Assembly (NCBI RefSeq): GCF_025175675.1
Contig: NZ_JANIOA010000001.1
Span: 1 to 64,000 of the forward strand
Source: Sedimenticola hydrogenitrophicus
GTDB taxonomy: Bacteria; Pseudomonadota; Gammaproteobacteria; Chromatiales; Chromatiaceae
Direction: 5' to 3'
Length of the DNA stretch: 64,000 nucleotides
Positions within the stretch are counted from its first letter, which is position 1, and the number at the start of each line of letters is the position of its first letter. The translations under genes and the position numbers were made by a program. The notes under the pieces are model-generated. The model searched no databases, was not told the origin of the DNA, and saw nothing but the letters and a program-made list of their open reading frames with translations. This document shows, piece after piece, positions 9,056-18,247 of the stretch.

Positions 9056-9535
9056 TCAAGCAGCGGCGGTAGTATCCGCCCGGGGCATGACCGGCTCCTT
9101 GTGCTGCTCCTTGCGGCACCCTTCTTCCTTCAGACCACCCCGTTCAACCAGCTCTGCCAGGGTGATACTCTGCAGGAAGGAGAAAATCTCATTACTGAGG
9201 TCATCCCAGAGATTGTGGGTCAGGCAGCGTTTGCCGTCCTGGCAGTCACGGTTGCCGCCACAGCGGGTAAACTCCACCCACTCATCAACGGCACAGATGA
9301 TATCGGCGATGGAGATCTCATCCGCTTCACGACCCAGATAATAGCCACCACCCGGTCCACGTACGCCTTTGACCAGTTGCTTGCTGCGCAGGGCGGCAAA
9401 CAGCTGCTCCAGGTATGACAACGAAATACCCTGAGTTTCGGAAATCTCAGCCAGTGTCACCGGCCCGTTATTGCCATTGAGGGTAAGATCCAGCATTGCA
9501 GTTACGGCGTAGCGCCCTTTGGTTGATAGTCTCAT
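9056..9535 (-). CDS. iscR: Iron-sulfur cluster regulator IscR (Rrf2 family)
   Basis: A 159-aa winged-helix regulator that senses [2Fe-2S] status and controls cluster biogenesis genes. [20 protein letters not shown] and the [10 protein letters not shown] wing are typical. The cluster ligands C92, C98, C104 and H107 are at the same positions as in E. coli IscR. iscS, iscU or other isc genes would be expected immediately downstream, but a strong terminator follows instead, so the gene is solitary here. A candidate IscR operator lies over its promoter, suggesting autoregulation. The alanine-ended C-terminal tail is a little variable, as is normal. Confidence 0.95.
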   Translation of the reverse strand: MRLSTKGRYAVTAMLDLTLNGNNGPVTLAEISETQGISLSYLEQLFAALRSKQLVKGVRGPGGGYYLGREADEISIADIICAVDEWVEFTRCGGNRDCQDGKRCLTHNLWDDLSNEIFSFLQSITLAELVERGGLKEEGCRKEQHKEPVMPRADTTAAA

Positions 9536-9554
9536 AATTTCAGTTCCACTTGTT

Positions 9555-9584
9555 GAATAATTACCTACTCCTTTACTTGGTTAT
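9555..9584 (-). promoter_or_regulatory. Candidate IscR-binding site upstream of iscR
   Basis: The minus strand reads ATAACCAAGTAAAGGAGTAG followed by GTAAT, resembling the type-1 IscR site (a GACT-A/T-rich-AGTC core flanked by ATA/TAT). It lies between the probable promoter and the start codon, suiting autorepression. Assignment is by eye. Confidence 0.4.
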
Positions 9585-9590
9585 AAAACT

Positions 9591-9624
9591 ATCATTTCCC
9601 TATGGAAATTGTCAACATTTATTG
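9591..9624 (-). promoter_or_regulatory. Candidate iscR promoter
   Basis: A perfect TTGACA on the minus strand (plus strand TGTCAA in GAAATTGTCAAC) is followed by an AT-rich TAGTTTTATAA stretch at about 18 nt. The -10 hexamer is not ideal. Confidence 0.4.
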
Positions 9625-9720
9625 GATCGACTCCAATAACAAAAAGGCATATGTCCTATTTTTCTTGATTTTCTCTGAAATAACAACAAGTTAAATAAAT
9701 ACATGCGCCCTCTAAGGGCA

Positions 9721-9796
9721 GAGGTCGGAGTCAAATTTGATCATGGAACGGGGGCATTTCATACGACAATGTCCCGCAAATTACACTCCGACCCCT
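9721..9796. repeat. GGTCGGAGTCA palindromic repeat, copy 1
   Basis: GAGGTCGGAGTCA at the left is answered by ACTCCGACCCCT at the right. Related copies are at 22829-22899, 38384-38455, 48254-48437 and 51200-51269, with half copies at about 20849 and 45894. The pattern suggests a REP/REPIN-type element; no mobilising gene is in the window. Confidence 0.8.
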
Positions 9797-9860
9797 AGGG
9801 GAATCCTACAGATTGTATGAAGCTATTGATAAATGAGGGTAAATATGGGTCTGCAGCTCT

Positions 9861-10370
9861 TCAGACAGGGGCGAGGCGTTCCTGGGTCGGAGCCGTCAGG
9901 GCGTGCCGCGGTAGAAAGCAGTGGCCCTGGCGGACTGAATAGGCGAGCCATTTTGAAAGGAACAGACTGAGTTTCCACTTCTGTTCCAGTGTCGGGCGGA
10001 TGAACCCCCTGTTGAGGGGGAGTATATGCTGCTTGAGACTGAGCACCTCGGCCTGGCGGGAGTCATGGTAGATTCTGATGGTGGCGTCGGGATCCGGCGA
10101 CTGCCCCGACTCGTGGGCGAAATAGTAAGTCAGATGCAGCAGGCTGGTGTACGGCGTCTGCTCAAGCACCTCCAGATAGAGATCCATGACCCCATCCAGA
10201 CGGGAAAGGTAGCGTCCCTGCATGGTCCTCATGTCGGGGGCCAGCCGCATCAGATAATGATAATTCTCATCACACAGATCCATCAGCCAACCCACCGTCG
10301 GTTTGCCCGACAGCAGCGTCTTCAGGCTCCAGGGGTAATGCGGACTGCGGCGCACATATTGTCTCTGCAT
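9861..10370 (-). CDS. DUF1249 (YqiB-like) protein
   Basis: A 169-aa cytoplasmic protein. IRIYHDSRQAEVLSLKQHI and EQKWKLSLFLSKWLAYSVRQGH match the pattern of E. coli YqiB and the DUF1249 family, whose function is not established. In other proteobacteria these genes often lie next to nudF and cpdA (yqiB), but here neither is nearby. Start: the ATG giving MQRQYVRRSPHYP; the first 25 residues are less typical and a shorter start is possible. Confidence 0.85.
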   Translation of the reverse strand: MQRQYVRRSPHYPWSLKTLLSGKPTVGWLMDLCDENYHYLMRLAPDMRTMQGRYLSRLDGVMDLYLEVLEQTPYTSLLHLTYYFAHESGQSPDPDATIRIYHDSRQAEVLSLKQHILPLNRGFIRPTLEQKWKLSLFLSKWLAYSVRQGHCFLPRHALTAPTQERLAPV

Positions 10371-10843
10371 TATCTGTGTCTAACATTCATGGTGGGATTT
10401 CCGGGATCCGCCCGACCCACTTGCCTGCCTATCCGTAAACTGCGGAATTTTCGTTCCGCCCGTCTAAAGCTACGTCTGCGACCCGCCTCCATGGCACCGC
10501 TTATCTTGGATAATAGTTATCGGCGTCCCCGTATAATACTGAAGCCGCTCACGGCGGCAATGACACCTTCAAGACACTATAGCAAACGGCCCACGGCGCC
10601 CTCCAGCATAACGGAACAGCCCCAGGGCCATTTCATCTGAACACGCAACTGCTTGTGCGAGTGGATCTGTCTGCTTGACCGCTCCTGGGCATCCCTGCCC
10701 TCGCGGCATTAGTGAATCCATTCACGTCATTGGCGGGTGTCCGCGGCCATGGGTGAGGCAGCGCTTGCGAAGCGTGGCTTCGCGCGCAGCCGAACGCTGA
10801 AGCAGCTGTGCTGCGATGCCGGAACGGCCGCGGCAAGCCCCCG

Positions 10844-10890
10844 GGAGGAGTGGTACAGGGATGTACCGTTTACGGAGCCGAGGATGCAAG
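10844..10890. repeat. GGTACAGGGATGTACC-type dispersed repeat
   Basis: AGGAGTGGTACAGGGATGTA then CCGTTTACGGAGCCGAGGAT, matching the reverse complement of about 2083-2130. Confidence 0.75.
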
Positions 10891-10929
10891 GGTTTACGTC
10901 GTCCTGGAAACGGTCCTGTATTTCCTCCA

Positions 10930-10959
10930 CAAAGCAGAAGGCCGGCATTTCAGCCGGCC
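10930..10959 (-). terminator. Probable terminator of trxA
   Basis: On the minus strand, GGCCGGC-TGAAAT-GCCGGCC is followed by TTCTGCTTTGT. The stem is strong, with a moderate T tract, about 30 nt after the trxA stop. Confidence 0.65.
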
Positions 10960-10986
10960 CCGATTCTGCAGTCTGGAGCGCCCGGA

Positions 10987-11349
10987 TCAGGCGTTCTCTG
11001 CCGCAATCTGCTGATGAACCTCGCTCATATCCAGTTCACCCGCCTTCTGCACCAGATCGCGGAATCCGCCCTCGGGCAGGGCGCCAGCCTGACTGAAGAT
11101 GATTACCTTTTCGCGGAAGATCATCAGGGTGGGAATGGAACGAATCTGAAAATGTCCGGCGATCTCCTGCTCCACCTCCGTGTTCACCTTGGCAAACACG
11201 ACATCCGGATGATCCTCGGACACCTTCTCATAGGTGGGGGCAAACGAGCGGCAGGGACCGCACCAGGGAGCCCAGAAATCGACAATGACAAAATCATTGT
11301 TGGTCACGGTCTCTTCGAAGTTATCTTTGGTCAGTTCTATGACAGCCAC
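10987..11349 (-). CDS. trxA: Thioredoxin
   Basis: A 120-aa cytoplasmic thioredoxin with the canonical active site W29-C30-G-P-C33 in VDFWAPWCGPCRSF and the cis-proline segment IRSIPTLMIF. It reduces protein disulfides using electrons from thioredoxin reductase. It is slightly longer than E. coli TrxA because of a charged C-terminal extension (ELDMSEVHQQIAAENA), and ELTKDNFEETV at the N-terminus is typical. Whether it is the main housekeeping thioredoxin cannot be decided here. It has its own terminator and is unlinked to adk. Confidence 0.93.
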   Translation of the reverse strand: MAVIELTKDNFEETVTNNDFVIVDFWAPWCGPCRSFAPTYEKVSEDHPDVVFAKVNTEVEQEIAGHFQIRSIPTLMIFREKVIIFSQAGALPEGGFRDLVQKAGELDMSEVHQQIAAENA

Positions 11350-11427
11350 GGGAAGATCCTCTTTCGCTAGATACAGTTGCGAAACACTATATCATCATTT
11401 TCTAATGGATTCTAATTTTATCCGCCC

Positions 11428-11459
11428 ATAAAAAAAGCCGGGGGCTACCCGGCTTTTCC
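11428..11459 (-). terminator. Terminator of adk
   Basis: AAAAAAAGCCGGG-GGCTA-CCCGGCTTTT: a strong stem with T runs in both directions, just beyond the adk stop. It may also serve any plus-strand transcription. Confidence 0.85.
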
Positions 11460-11477
11460 GCAACCCTGGTGATGGAC

Positions 11478-12131
<654 letters not shown>

Positions 12132-12317
12132 TCAAATACTCCTTGGTTCTGGATAATAATCATTTTTGAATGGCGGGAGTCTGACACAGGCCACCCCCAA
12201 TCACCATTCGAGTATGCAAATATATGAATATAAAAGACTTATGTTGCAACCGCACATAAGCGTGACAACCCTACCAAATAGTTAAATATCACACAATAAA
12301 TCCGCTCCCGGCCCGCC

Positions 12318-12410
12318 ATGGACAAACCTGTTCCATTGCCAAAAAGGGTAACGCCGGCGGCGGAGTCCAGGGGGACCGAATAGCCGAACTTATTTTTGCG
12401 CGAGCCCTGA
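12318..12410. mobile_element. 161-bp-family MITE, truncated copy
   Basis: Only the right-hand part is recognisable: GCCAAAAAGGGTAACGCCGG, then GACCGAATAGCCGAACTTAT and the terminus TTTTTGCGCGAGCCCT. It is more diverged than the full copies at 14567, 31015, 32867 and 37182, so probably older. Confidence 0.75.
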
Positions 12411-12425
12411 GTCCATCCCTGAATA

Positions 12426-12466
12426 AAAAAACCCGCCACGGCTGAGCCGTGGCGGGTTTTTGCTCG
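12426..12466 (-). terminator. Terminator of htpG
   Basis: AAACCCGCCACGGCTGAGCCGTGGCGGGTTT: a perfect long stem with A/T runs on both sides, ending just before the htpG stop codon region. It also works in the plus direction. Confidence 0.9.
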
Positions 12467-12481
12467 CCGGGCGGTATCGGC

Positions 12482-14392
12482 TCAGGCCGACAGGCTCAGC
12501 ATCAGCTTGTTGAGCCGGTGAACAAAGGCGGCCGGGTCCTCCAGCTGCCCACCCTCGGCCAGGGTTGCCTGATCCAGCAACACCCGGGAGAGATCGGCAA
12601 AACGCTCCTCGTCCGGCTCCTGGTCCATCTTCTCCACCAGCGGATGCTTCAGGTTCAGCTCCAGGATCGGCTTGGTCTGAGGGGCGTCCTGTCCCAGCTG
12701 CTTCAGCACCCGCTGCAGGTTGGCCCCCATATCATGCTCGTCGGCCACCAGGCAGGCGGGCGACTCGGTCAGACGACTGCTGACCCGCACCTCCTTCACA
12801 TCGTCCCCCAGTGCCGCCTTCACCCGATCCAGCAGCCCCTTGTGCTCCTCGGCCTCCTTCTCCAGTGCCTCCTTGTCCTCCATGTCGCCGAGATCCAGCT
12901 GGCCCTTGGCCACCGACTGCAGCGGCTTGCCCTTGTACTCGTTCAGGTGGGAGACCAGCCACTCATCGACCCGGTCGGTGAGCAGCAGCACCTCCACACC
13001 CTTGGTGTTGAACACCTCCAGGTGCGGGCTGTGGCGGGCCGCCGCGTAGCTGTCGGCGGTGATGTAGTAGATCTTTTCCTGCTTCTCCTGCAGCCGCTCG
13101 AGATACTGGTCCAGGGAGACCGTCTCCTCCTTGCCCTCCGACTTGGTGGTGGCAAAACGCAGCAGACCGGCGATTTTTTCCTTGTTGGCGAAATCCTCCG
13201 CCGGCCCCTCCTTCATCACCCGGCCGAACTCCTTCCAGAACTTCTGGTATTTTTCCGCGTCATCCCTGGTCATCTTCTCCAACAGACCGAGGACCCGTTT
13301 GGTGCTGGCGGTGCGGATACTGTCGATCTTCTTGTCATGCTGCAGCAGTTCGCGGGAGACATTCAGCGGCAGGTCATCGGAATCGACCACCCCCTTCACG
13401 AAACGCAGGTAGTGCGGCATCAGTTTCTCCGCCTCATCCATGATGAAGACCCGGCGCACATACAGCTTCACCCCATGCTTCTGGTCGCGTTCCCAGAGAT
13501 CGAAGGGCGCCCGGCCGGGGATGTAGAGCAGCGAGGTGTACTCGTTCTTGCCCTCGACCCGGTTATGCACCTGGTCCAGCGGCTCCTCGAAATCGTGGGC
13601 GATGTGCTTGTAGAATTCGTTATATTCCTCCTGGGTGACATCCGCCTTGTTGCGCATCCACAGTGCGGTCCCCTTGTTGACCTGCTCCCACTCGGGTTCC
13701 GGCGCCGTCTCCTCCTCGTCCGTAGCGAAATGCTCCTTGAGCATCTCGATCGGTATGGAAATGTGGTCGGAGAATTTACTGATGATGCTGCGCAGGCGGT
13801 AGCCCTCCAGGAACTCGCCCTCCTCTTCGTTGAGGTGCAGGGTGATGGAGGTGCCGCGACCCGGCTTTTCGATGGTTTCGATACTGTACGCACCCTCGCC
13901 GGTAGACTCCCAGCGCACCCCGTGCTCAGCCCCCAGGCCGGCCCGGCGGGTCTCCAGGGTCACCTTGTCGGCGACAATGAACGCGGAGTAGAAACCGACA
14001 CCGAACTGTCCGATCAGCTGGCTCTGGCTGGCCCCCGAGTCATCCCCCTTGCCGCCCAGCGCCTCCAGAAACTTCTTGGTGCCGGAACTGGCGATGGTGC
14101 CGATGGTCTCGGTCACCTCCTGACGGCTCATGCCGATGCCGTTGTCCTCGATAGTGACGGTGCGGCGCTCCTTGTCCACAGAGACGCGGATCCGCAGATT
14201 GGGGTCTTCCTCATAGAGCGCATCGTCCGTCAGGGCCTCGAACCGGAGCTTCTCCGCGGCATCCGACGCATTGGAAATCAATTCCCTCAGGAATATCTCC
14301 TTATTACTGTACAGCGAACGAATCACCAGGTTGAGTACCTGGCTCACTTCCGCCTGAAACTCCAATGTCTCTTTATGCGCATCGACTGTCAT
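12482..14392 (-). CDS. htpG: Molecular chaperone HtpG (Hsp90)
   Basis: ATP-dependent dimeric chaperone of 636 aa. The N-terminal GHKL ATPase is seen in [37 protein letters not shown] and [17 protein letters not shown]. The middle domain contains the catalytic-loop region with NVSRELLQ, and the C-terminal dimerisation domain is complete. The start is ATG 14392 with a good GGAGG upstream. Two CTTGAAA boxes 15-40 nt ahead of the ribosome site resemble the -35 of heat-shock (sigma-32) promoters, but I find no matching -10. Confidence 0.98.
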   Translation of the reverse strand: MTVDAHKETLEFQAEVSQVLNLVIRSLYSNKEIFLRELISNASDAAEKLRFEALTDDALYEEDPNLRIRVSVDKERRTVTIEDNGIGMSRQEVTETIGTIASSGTKKFLEALGGKGDDSGASQSQLIGQFGVGFYSAFIVADKVTLETRRAGLGAEHGVRWESTGEGAYSIETIEKPGRGTSITLHLNEEEGEFLEGYRLRSIISKFSDHISIPIEMLKEHFATDEEETAPEPEWEQVNKGTALWMRNKADVTQEEYNEFYKHIAHDFEEPLDQVHNRVEGKNEYTSLLYIPGRAPFDLWERDQKHGVKLYVRRVFIMDEAEKLMPHYLRFVKGVVDSDDLPLNVSRELLQHDKKIDSIRTASTKRVLGLLEKMTRDDAEKYQKFWKEFGRVMKEGPAEDFANKEKIAGLLRFATTKSEGKEETVSLDQYLERLQEKQEKIYYITADSYAAARHSPHLEVFNTKGVEVLLLTDRVDEWLVSHLNEYKGKPLQSVAKGQLDLGDMEDKEALEKEAEEHKGLLDRVKAALGDDVKEVRVSSRLTESPACLVADEHDMGANLQRVLKQLGQDAPQTKPILELNLKHPLVEKMDQEPDEERFADLSRVLLDQATLAEGGQLEDPAAFVHRLNKLMLSLSA

Positions 14393-14954
14393 GGTGTTGC
14401 CGCCTCCAATAAAATTTCAAGTAGCTCGTATTTCAAGTGGATCGATATTCTCAGTTCCCAGGCCCTAACCCCCTAAAATCCGCAAGGTAATCGGCCATCG
14501 ACAGAAGGTGAGGGTCAACCGGTGAATTTCAAGCCGGCCGACGCGGATAGGAAAGGCGGCGGGCTAAGGGCTCGCGCAAAAATAAGTTCCGGTATTCGGT
14601 CGCCACTGGACCCCGCCGCCGGCGTTACGCTTTTTGGCAAGGGAACAGCCATTGCCTGCAAAGCGTGCCTTGCCGGCGTGGCCCAGTGACGCCCTCGGTA
14701 CTGCGGAATTATTCTTGCGCGAGCCCTGAATCCAGCATACGGTCTTCCGCTTCCTTACCGGCGTAACGCCGAATCGCCCCCTCTCCCCCCATTTTGTTTG
14801 CAAAATATGACAAAATCCGTACACTTCAGCCCCACCTGAAGCGAGTAGCGTTCCGATACTGTGTATAGCCGAATACCGACCACAGATCGACGCCCTGGCG
14901 CCAACTACTGAAGAACGGTCCTGCACCCGACACCCAGGCCGGATCACGACTGCC
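14393..14954. other. 562-nt intergenic region between htpG and 14955
   Basis: It contains the htpG 5' region and a full 161-bp element (14567-14727). Nothing further is recognised in 14728-14954. Confidence 0.55.
14567..14727. mobile_element. 161-bp MITE, full copy
   Basis: The left terminus AGGGCTCGCGCAAAAATAAG and the right terminus TTATTCTTGCGCGAGCCCT are inverted. The centre contains CGTTACGC TTTTTGGCAAGG and GCCTGCAAAGCGTGCCTTGC. It is the same length as the copies at 31015-31175 and 37182-37342. The left flank is TA as in all full copies; the right flank is GA. No transposase is visible. Confidence 0.88.
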
Positions 14955-15554
14955 ATGCTCAAGCGTCTGCTCTTCGTCGTTGTCATCACCTATGGCGCCT
15001 ATGCGACCTACACCTCTCGCTCCATAGAACATGATCCGGGGGTGCTGGTCGAAAACGCACCGAGTCAGCGCGACCCTGACAACTCCAGCCCCTTTACTCA
15101 CAAAGGCTACCGGGTGACACCGCTGGCGGAGTTCAGTCTGGAGGCCAGGATACTGGGCACCAAGCGCTATACGCTGGGGCGAGAGTCGGAACTTTCACCT
15201 GTCGACCTGGCTCTGGGCTGGGGTCCGATGTCCGACAGCGCGGTACTCTCCCAGCTCTCAATCCGTCAGAGTGGCCGATTCTATCACTGGTCCACCGAGA
15301 GATTGCCGATCCCGATACAGGCCATCTCCCGCCACTCGGCAAATATGCATATGGTGCCAGCCGACAAGCAGACCGAGGCCGGGTTAAACAACCTGCGCGA
15401 GGGCGATATTATCCGTTTGGCGGGTTATCTGATCCGCGCGGATGCAGCGGACGGCTGGCACTGGACAAGTTCCCTGACACGGGACGATACCGGCAACGGC
15501 GCCTGCGAACTGGTCTGGGTCAGGGAGATCAGCCGACGCGGGTCAACGCTCTAA
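14955..15554 (+). CDS. Conserved exported protein of unknown function
   Basis: A 199-aa protein with an N-terminal hydrophobic segment ([15 protein letters not shown], residues 5-19) that is a signal anchor or signal peptide, so the rest is likely periplasmic. The core has [50 protein letters not shown] and [12 protein letters not shown] recall this arrangement from conserved hypothetical proteins of proteobacteria but know no function. It ends 35 nt before ppsA on the same strand and could share its transcript. Confidence 0.85.
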   Translation: MLKRLLFVVVITYGAYATYTSRSIEHDPGVLVENAPSQRDPDNSSPFTHKGYRVTPLAEFSLEARILGTKRYTLGRESELSPVDLALGWGPMSDSAVLSQLSIRQSGRFYHWSTERLPIPIQAISRHSANMHMVPADKQTEAGLNNLREGDIIRLAGYLIRADAADGWHWTSSLTRDDTGNGACELVWVREISRRGSTL

Positions 15555-15589
15555 GATTTTATATTTGCTGCAATTTACCGAGGAAGATC

Positions 15590-17950
15590 ATGAACAACTA
15601 TGTCCAATGGCTGAGCGAACTGGGGATGGACGACGTCGAACATGTCGGCGGCAAAAATGCCTCCCTGGGCGAAATGATCCAGAACCTGTCCAATCTTGGC
15701 GTACAGGTACCGGGTGGTTTTGCCACGACTGCCTTTGCCTATCGGGAATACCTCGCCACCGACGGCCTGGCCGATCGTATCAACGAAGCCCTGGGCGAAC
15801 TGGATGTGGACAATGTGCGGGCGCTGGCCGAGACCGGCGCCCGGATCCGCCAGTGGATCATGGAGACTCCCTTCCAGGCCGCGCTGAACCAGGCCATCGA
15901 CGAGGCCTATGTCGCGCTGATCGAGGAGTATGGCGAGGAGGTGACCTGGGCGGTGCGCTCCTCGGCCACCGCCGAGGATCTGCCGGATGCCTCGTTCGCC
16001 GGCCAGCAGGAGACCTTCCTCAATGTCTCCGGCCTGGACAATATCAAAAAGCAGATCCACGAGGTGTTCGCCTCCCTGTTCAATGACCGGGCCATCGCCT
16101 ATCGCGAACACCAGGGATTTGAACATTCGCTGGTCGCCCTCTCCGCCGGTGTGCAGAAGATGATCCGTTCCGACATCGGCGCCTCCGGCGTGATGTTCAC
16201 CCTGGATACCGAGTCCGGCTTCCGCGACGCAGTCTTCGTCACCTCCAGCTACGGCCTGGGCGAGATGGTGGTGCAGGGGGCGGTCAATCCGGACGAATTC
16301 TATGTCCACAAGCCCACCCTGGCAGCTGGTCGGCCGGCGGTGGTGCGGCGCAATGTCGGCGGCAAGGCGATCAAGATGGTCTACAACCCCGGCGGCAACA
16401 GCCCGGTCAAGATCATCGATGTGGACGAGGCCGAGCGGCACCTGTTCTCCATCACCGACGCCGAGGCCGAGGAGCTGGCGCGTCAGGCGGTCACAATCGA
16501 AAAACACTACCAGCGGCCCATGGATATCGAGTGGGCCCGGGACGGTATCGATGGCCGGTTGTACATCGTCCAGGCCCGGCCCGAGACCGTGCAGAGCCGT
16601 AGCGGCAACATCATGGAGCGTTATGAACTGAAGACCAAGGGCAAGGTGCTGACCGAGGGCCGCTCCATCGGCTCGCGCATCGGTGCCGGCACCGCCAAGG
16701 TGGTGATGAGCCTGGACGACATGGACCATGTGCAGCCGGGCGACGTGCTGGTGACCGACATGACCGATCCGGACTGGGAACCGATCATGAAGCGGGCCGC
16801 CGCCATCGTCACCAACCGCGGCGGGCGCACCTGCCATGCCGCCATTATCGCCCGCGAACTGGGTGTGCCGGCGGTGGTGGGCTGTAATGACGCCACCCAG
16901 CATATCCAGAACGGACAGGAGGTGACCGTCTCCTGTGCCGAAGGCGACACCGGCTTCATCTACGACGGCAAACTCGATTTCGAGTACAAGACCATCGAAC
17001 TGGACGCCATGCCGGAGATCCCCACCAAGATCATGATGAACGTGGGCAATCCCGACCGCGCCTTCGACTTCGCCAGCATTCCCAACGCCGGCATTGGGTT
17101 GGCCCGGCTGGAGTTCATCATCAACAACATGATCGGTATCCATCCCCAGGCACTGCTGGAGTATGACAACCTGCCGGATGAGCTGAAGGCCGAGATCGGG
17201 CCGCGCATCGCCGCCTACAAGAGCCCGACCGACTTCTACATCAGCAAGATCGTCGAGGGCGTCTCCACCCTGGCCGCCGCGTTCCCCGGCCCGGTGATCG
17301 TGCGCATGTCCGATTTCAAATCCAATGAATACGCCAACCTGATCGGCGGCACCCGCTACGAGCCGGAGGAGGAGAACCCGATGATCGGCTTCCGTGGCGC
17401 CTCCCGCTACATCTCCAAGAGCTTCGCCCCCTGCTGGGAGATGGAGTGCAAGGCACTGAAGTATGTGCGCGAGGTGATGGGCTTCAGCAACGTGGAGATC
17501 ATGATCCCGTTCGTGCGCACCCTGAGCGAGGCGAAAGGGGTGGTCGAGGCGCTGGAGGCCAACGGCCTGAAGCGGGGCGAGAACGGCCTGCGCCTGATCA
17601 TGATGTGCGAACTGCCCTCCAATGCCGTGCTGGCGGAGGAGTTCCTGGAGTATTTCGACGGCTTCTCCATCGGCTCCAACGACATGACCCAGCTGACCCT
17701 GGGCCTGGACCGGGATTCCAGCCTGATCGCCCACAGCTTCGATGAGCGCGACCCGGCGGTGATGAAGATGCTCAGCATGGCCATCTCCACCTGCCGCGCC
17801 AAGGGCAAGTACGTCGGCATCTGCGGCCAGGGGCCTTCGGATCACCCGGACCTGGCCAAGTGGCTGCTGGAACAGGGGATCAGCAGTGTGTCGCTGAATC
17901 CGGACACCGTGATCGACACCTGGCTGTTCATGGCGGGGCAGCAGGCCTGA
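15590..17950 (+). CDS. ppsA: Phosphoenolpyruvate synthase (PpsA)
   Basis: Makes PEP from pyruvate, ATP and water for gluconeogenesis. The 786-aa protein has an N-terminal ATP-grasp domain ([32 protein letters not shown]). The phosphohistidine domain has catalytic H416 in [21 protein letters not shown]. The C-terminal PEP/pyruvate barrel has C745 in [11 protein letters not shown]. Length and active-site spacing match E. coli PpsA (792 aa) rather than pyruvate phosphate dikinase, which is about 880 aa. No adjacent PpsR-type regulatory kinase is seen. A strong terminator follows. Confidence 0.97.
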   Translation: MNNYVQWLSELGMDDVEHVGGKNASLGEMIQNLSNLGVQVPGGFATTAFAYREYLATDGLADRINEALGELDVDNVRALAETGARIRQWIMETPFQAALNQAIDEAYVALIEEYGEEVTWAVRSSATAEDLPDASFAGQQETFLNVSGLDNIKKQIHEVFASLFNDRAIAYREHQGFEHSLVALSAGVQKMIRSDIGASGVMFTLDTESGFRDAVFVTSSYGLGEMVVQGAVNPDEFYVHKPTLAAGRPAVVRRNVGGKAIKMVYNPGGNSPVKIIDVDEAERHLFSITDAEAEELARQAVTIEKHYQRPMDIEWARDGIDGRLYIVQARPETVQSRSGNIMERYELKTKGKVLTEGRSIGSRIGAGTAKVVMSLDDMDHVQPGDVLVTDMTDPDWEPIMKRAAAIVTNRGGRTCHAAIIARELGVPAVVGCNDATQHIQNGQEVTVSCAEGDTGFIYDGKLDFEYKTIELDAMPEIPTKIMMNVGNPDRAFDFASIPNAGIGLARLEFIINNMIGIHPQALLEYDNLPDELKAEIGPRIAAYKSPTDFYISKIVEGVSTLAAAFPGPVIVRMSDFKSNEYANLIGGTRYEPEEENPMIGFRGASRYISKSFAPCWEMECKALKYVREVMGFSNVEIMIPFVRTLSEAKGVVEALEANGLKRGENGLRLIMMCELPSNAVLAEEFLEYFDGFSIGSNDMTQLTLGLDRDSSLIAHSFDERDPAVMKMLSMAISTCRAKGKYVGICGQGPSDHPDLAKWLLEQGISSVSLNPDTVIDTWLFMAGQQA

Positions 17951-17976
17951 CCGGATAGCCGGAAACCGGGCGGTAA

Positions 17977-18012
17977 CGAAACTGGGCGGGGGCAACCCCG
18001 CCCGGTTTTTTA
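17977..18012 (+). terminator. Terminator of ppsA
   Basis: CTGGGCGGGG-GCAA-CCCCGCCCGG followed by TTTTTTATT, 27 nt after the ppsA stop. Confidence 0.92.
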
Positions 18013-18161
18013 TTGCCCGAAACAGTGTCGCCTATCAACCTCGACGACGAAAAACGCCAGAGCCGAGACAACGACTCTTAGCCGACGGTTTATCACCAGA
18101 AAAGGCTCCGGAATTACACAGAACAACCTACGGCACCCTTCAACCATATAAATTTAAAGGC

Positions 18162-18189
18162 TTTGAATCTGCGCCCCAGTGTTTACAAT
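18162..18189 (+). promoter_or_regulatory. Candidate promoter of the dihydrolipoyl dehydrogenase-like gene
   Basis: TTTGAA (18162-18167), a 16-nt spacer, and TACAAT (18184-18189), about 58 nt before the GTG start. The -10 is good and the -35 is weak. Confidence 0.4.
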
Positions 18190-18247
18190 GGGGGCGAATT
18201 TCACAGCGGGCAGAGACCCGTCAGCCGAATAACGGGAGCGTATTACA

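Larger units (their letters stand above)
9536..9860. other. 325-nt intergenic region upstream of iscR
   Basis: AT-rich. It holds the iscR promoter/operator (9555-9624) and a GGTCGGAGTCA palindrome (9721-9796). No gene is seen. Confidence 0.6.
10371..10986. other. 616-nt intergenic region with repeats
   Basis: No credible gene; an open frame on the plus strand across 10026-10640 is the shadow of DUF1249 and runs into repeats. It holds a copy of the GCATCCCTGCCCTCGCGGC repeat (about 10676-10719) related to 22-73 and 40677-40726, a GGTACAGGGATGTACCG repeat (10844-10890) and the trxA terminator. Confidence 0.55.
12132..12481. other. 350-nt intergenic region between adk and htpG
   Basis: It holds the adk 5' region, a truncated 161-bp-family element (about 12318-12410) and the htpG terminator. 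Confidence 0.6.

Noticed and set aside
10026-10640. Plus-strand open frame of 204 codons
   Set aside because: First half is antisense to the DUF1249 gene and the rest runs through intergenic repeats; no ribosome site.
14400-14450. Heat-shock promoter of htpG
   Set aside because: Two CTTGAAA boxes are present, but no CCCCAT-like -10 at the proper distance, so I did not list it as a feature.
12449-14476. A 675-codon open frame opposite htpG
   Set aside because: Antisense shadow; leucine/glutamine/histidine-rich composition and no domain.
15590-17950. Pyruvate phosphate dikinase
   Set aside because: The length (786 aa) and the positions of the catalytic His and Cys fit PEP synthase.
15575-17995. 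An 806-codon open frame on the minus strand covering ppsA
   Set aside because: It is the antisense shadow of a GC-rich gene: histidine/glycine/valine-heavy, no family resemblance, while the plus frame encodes a complete PEP synthase.
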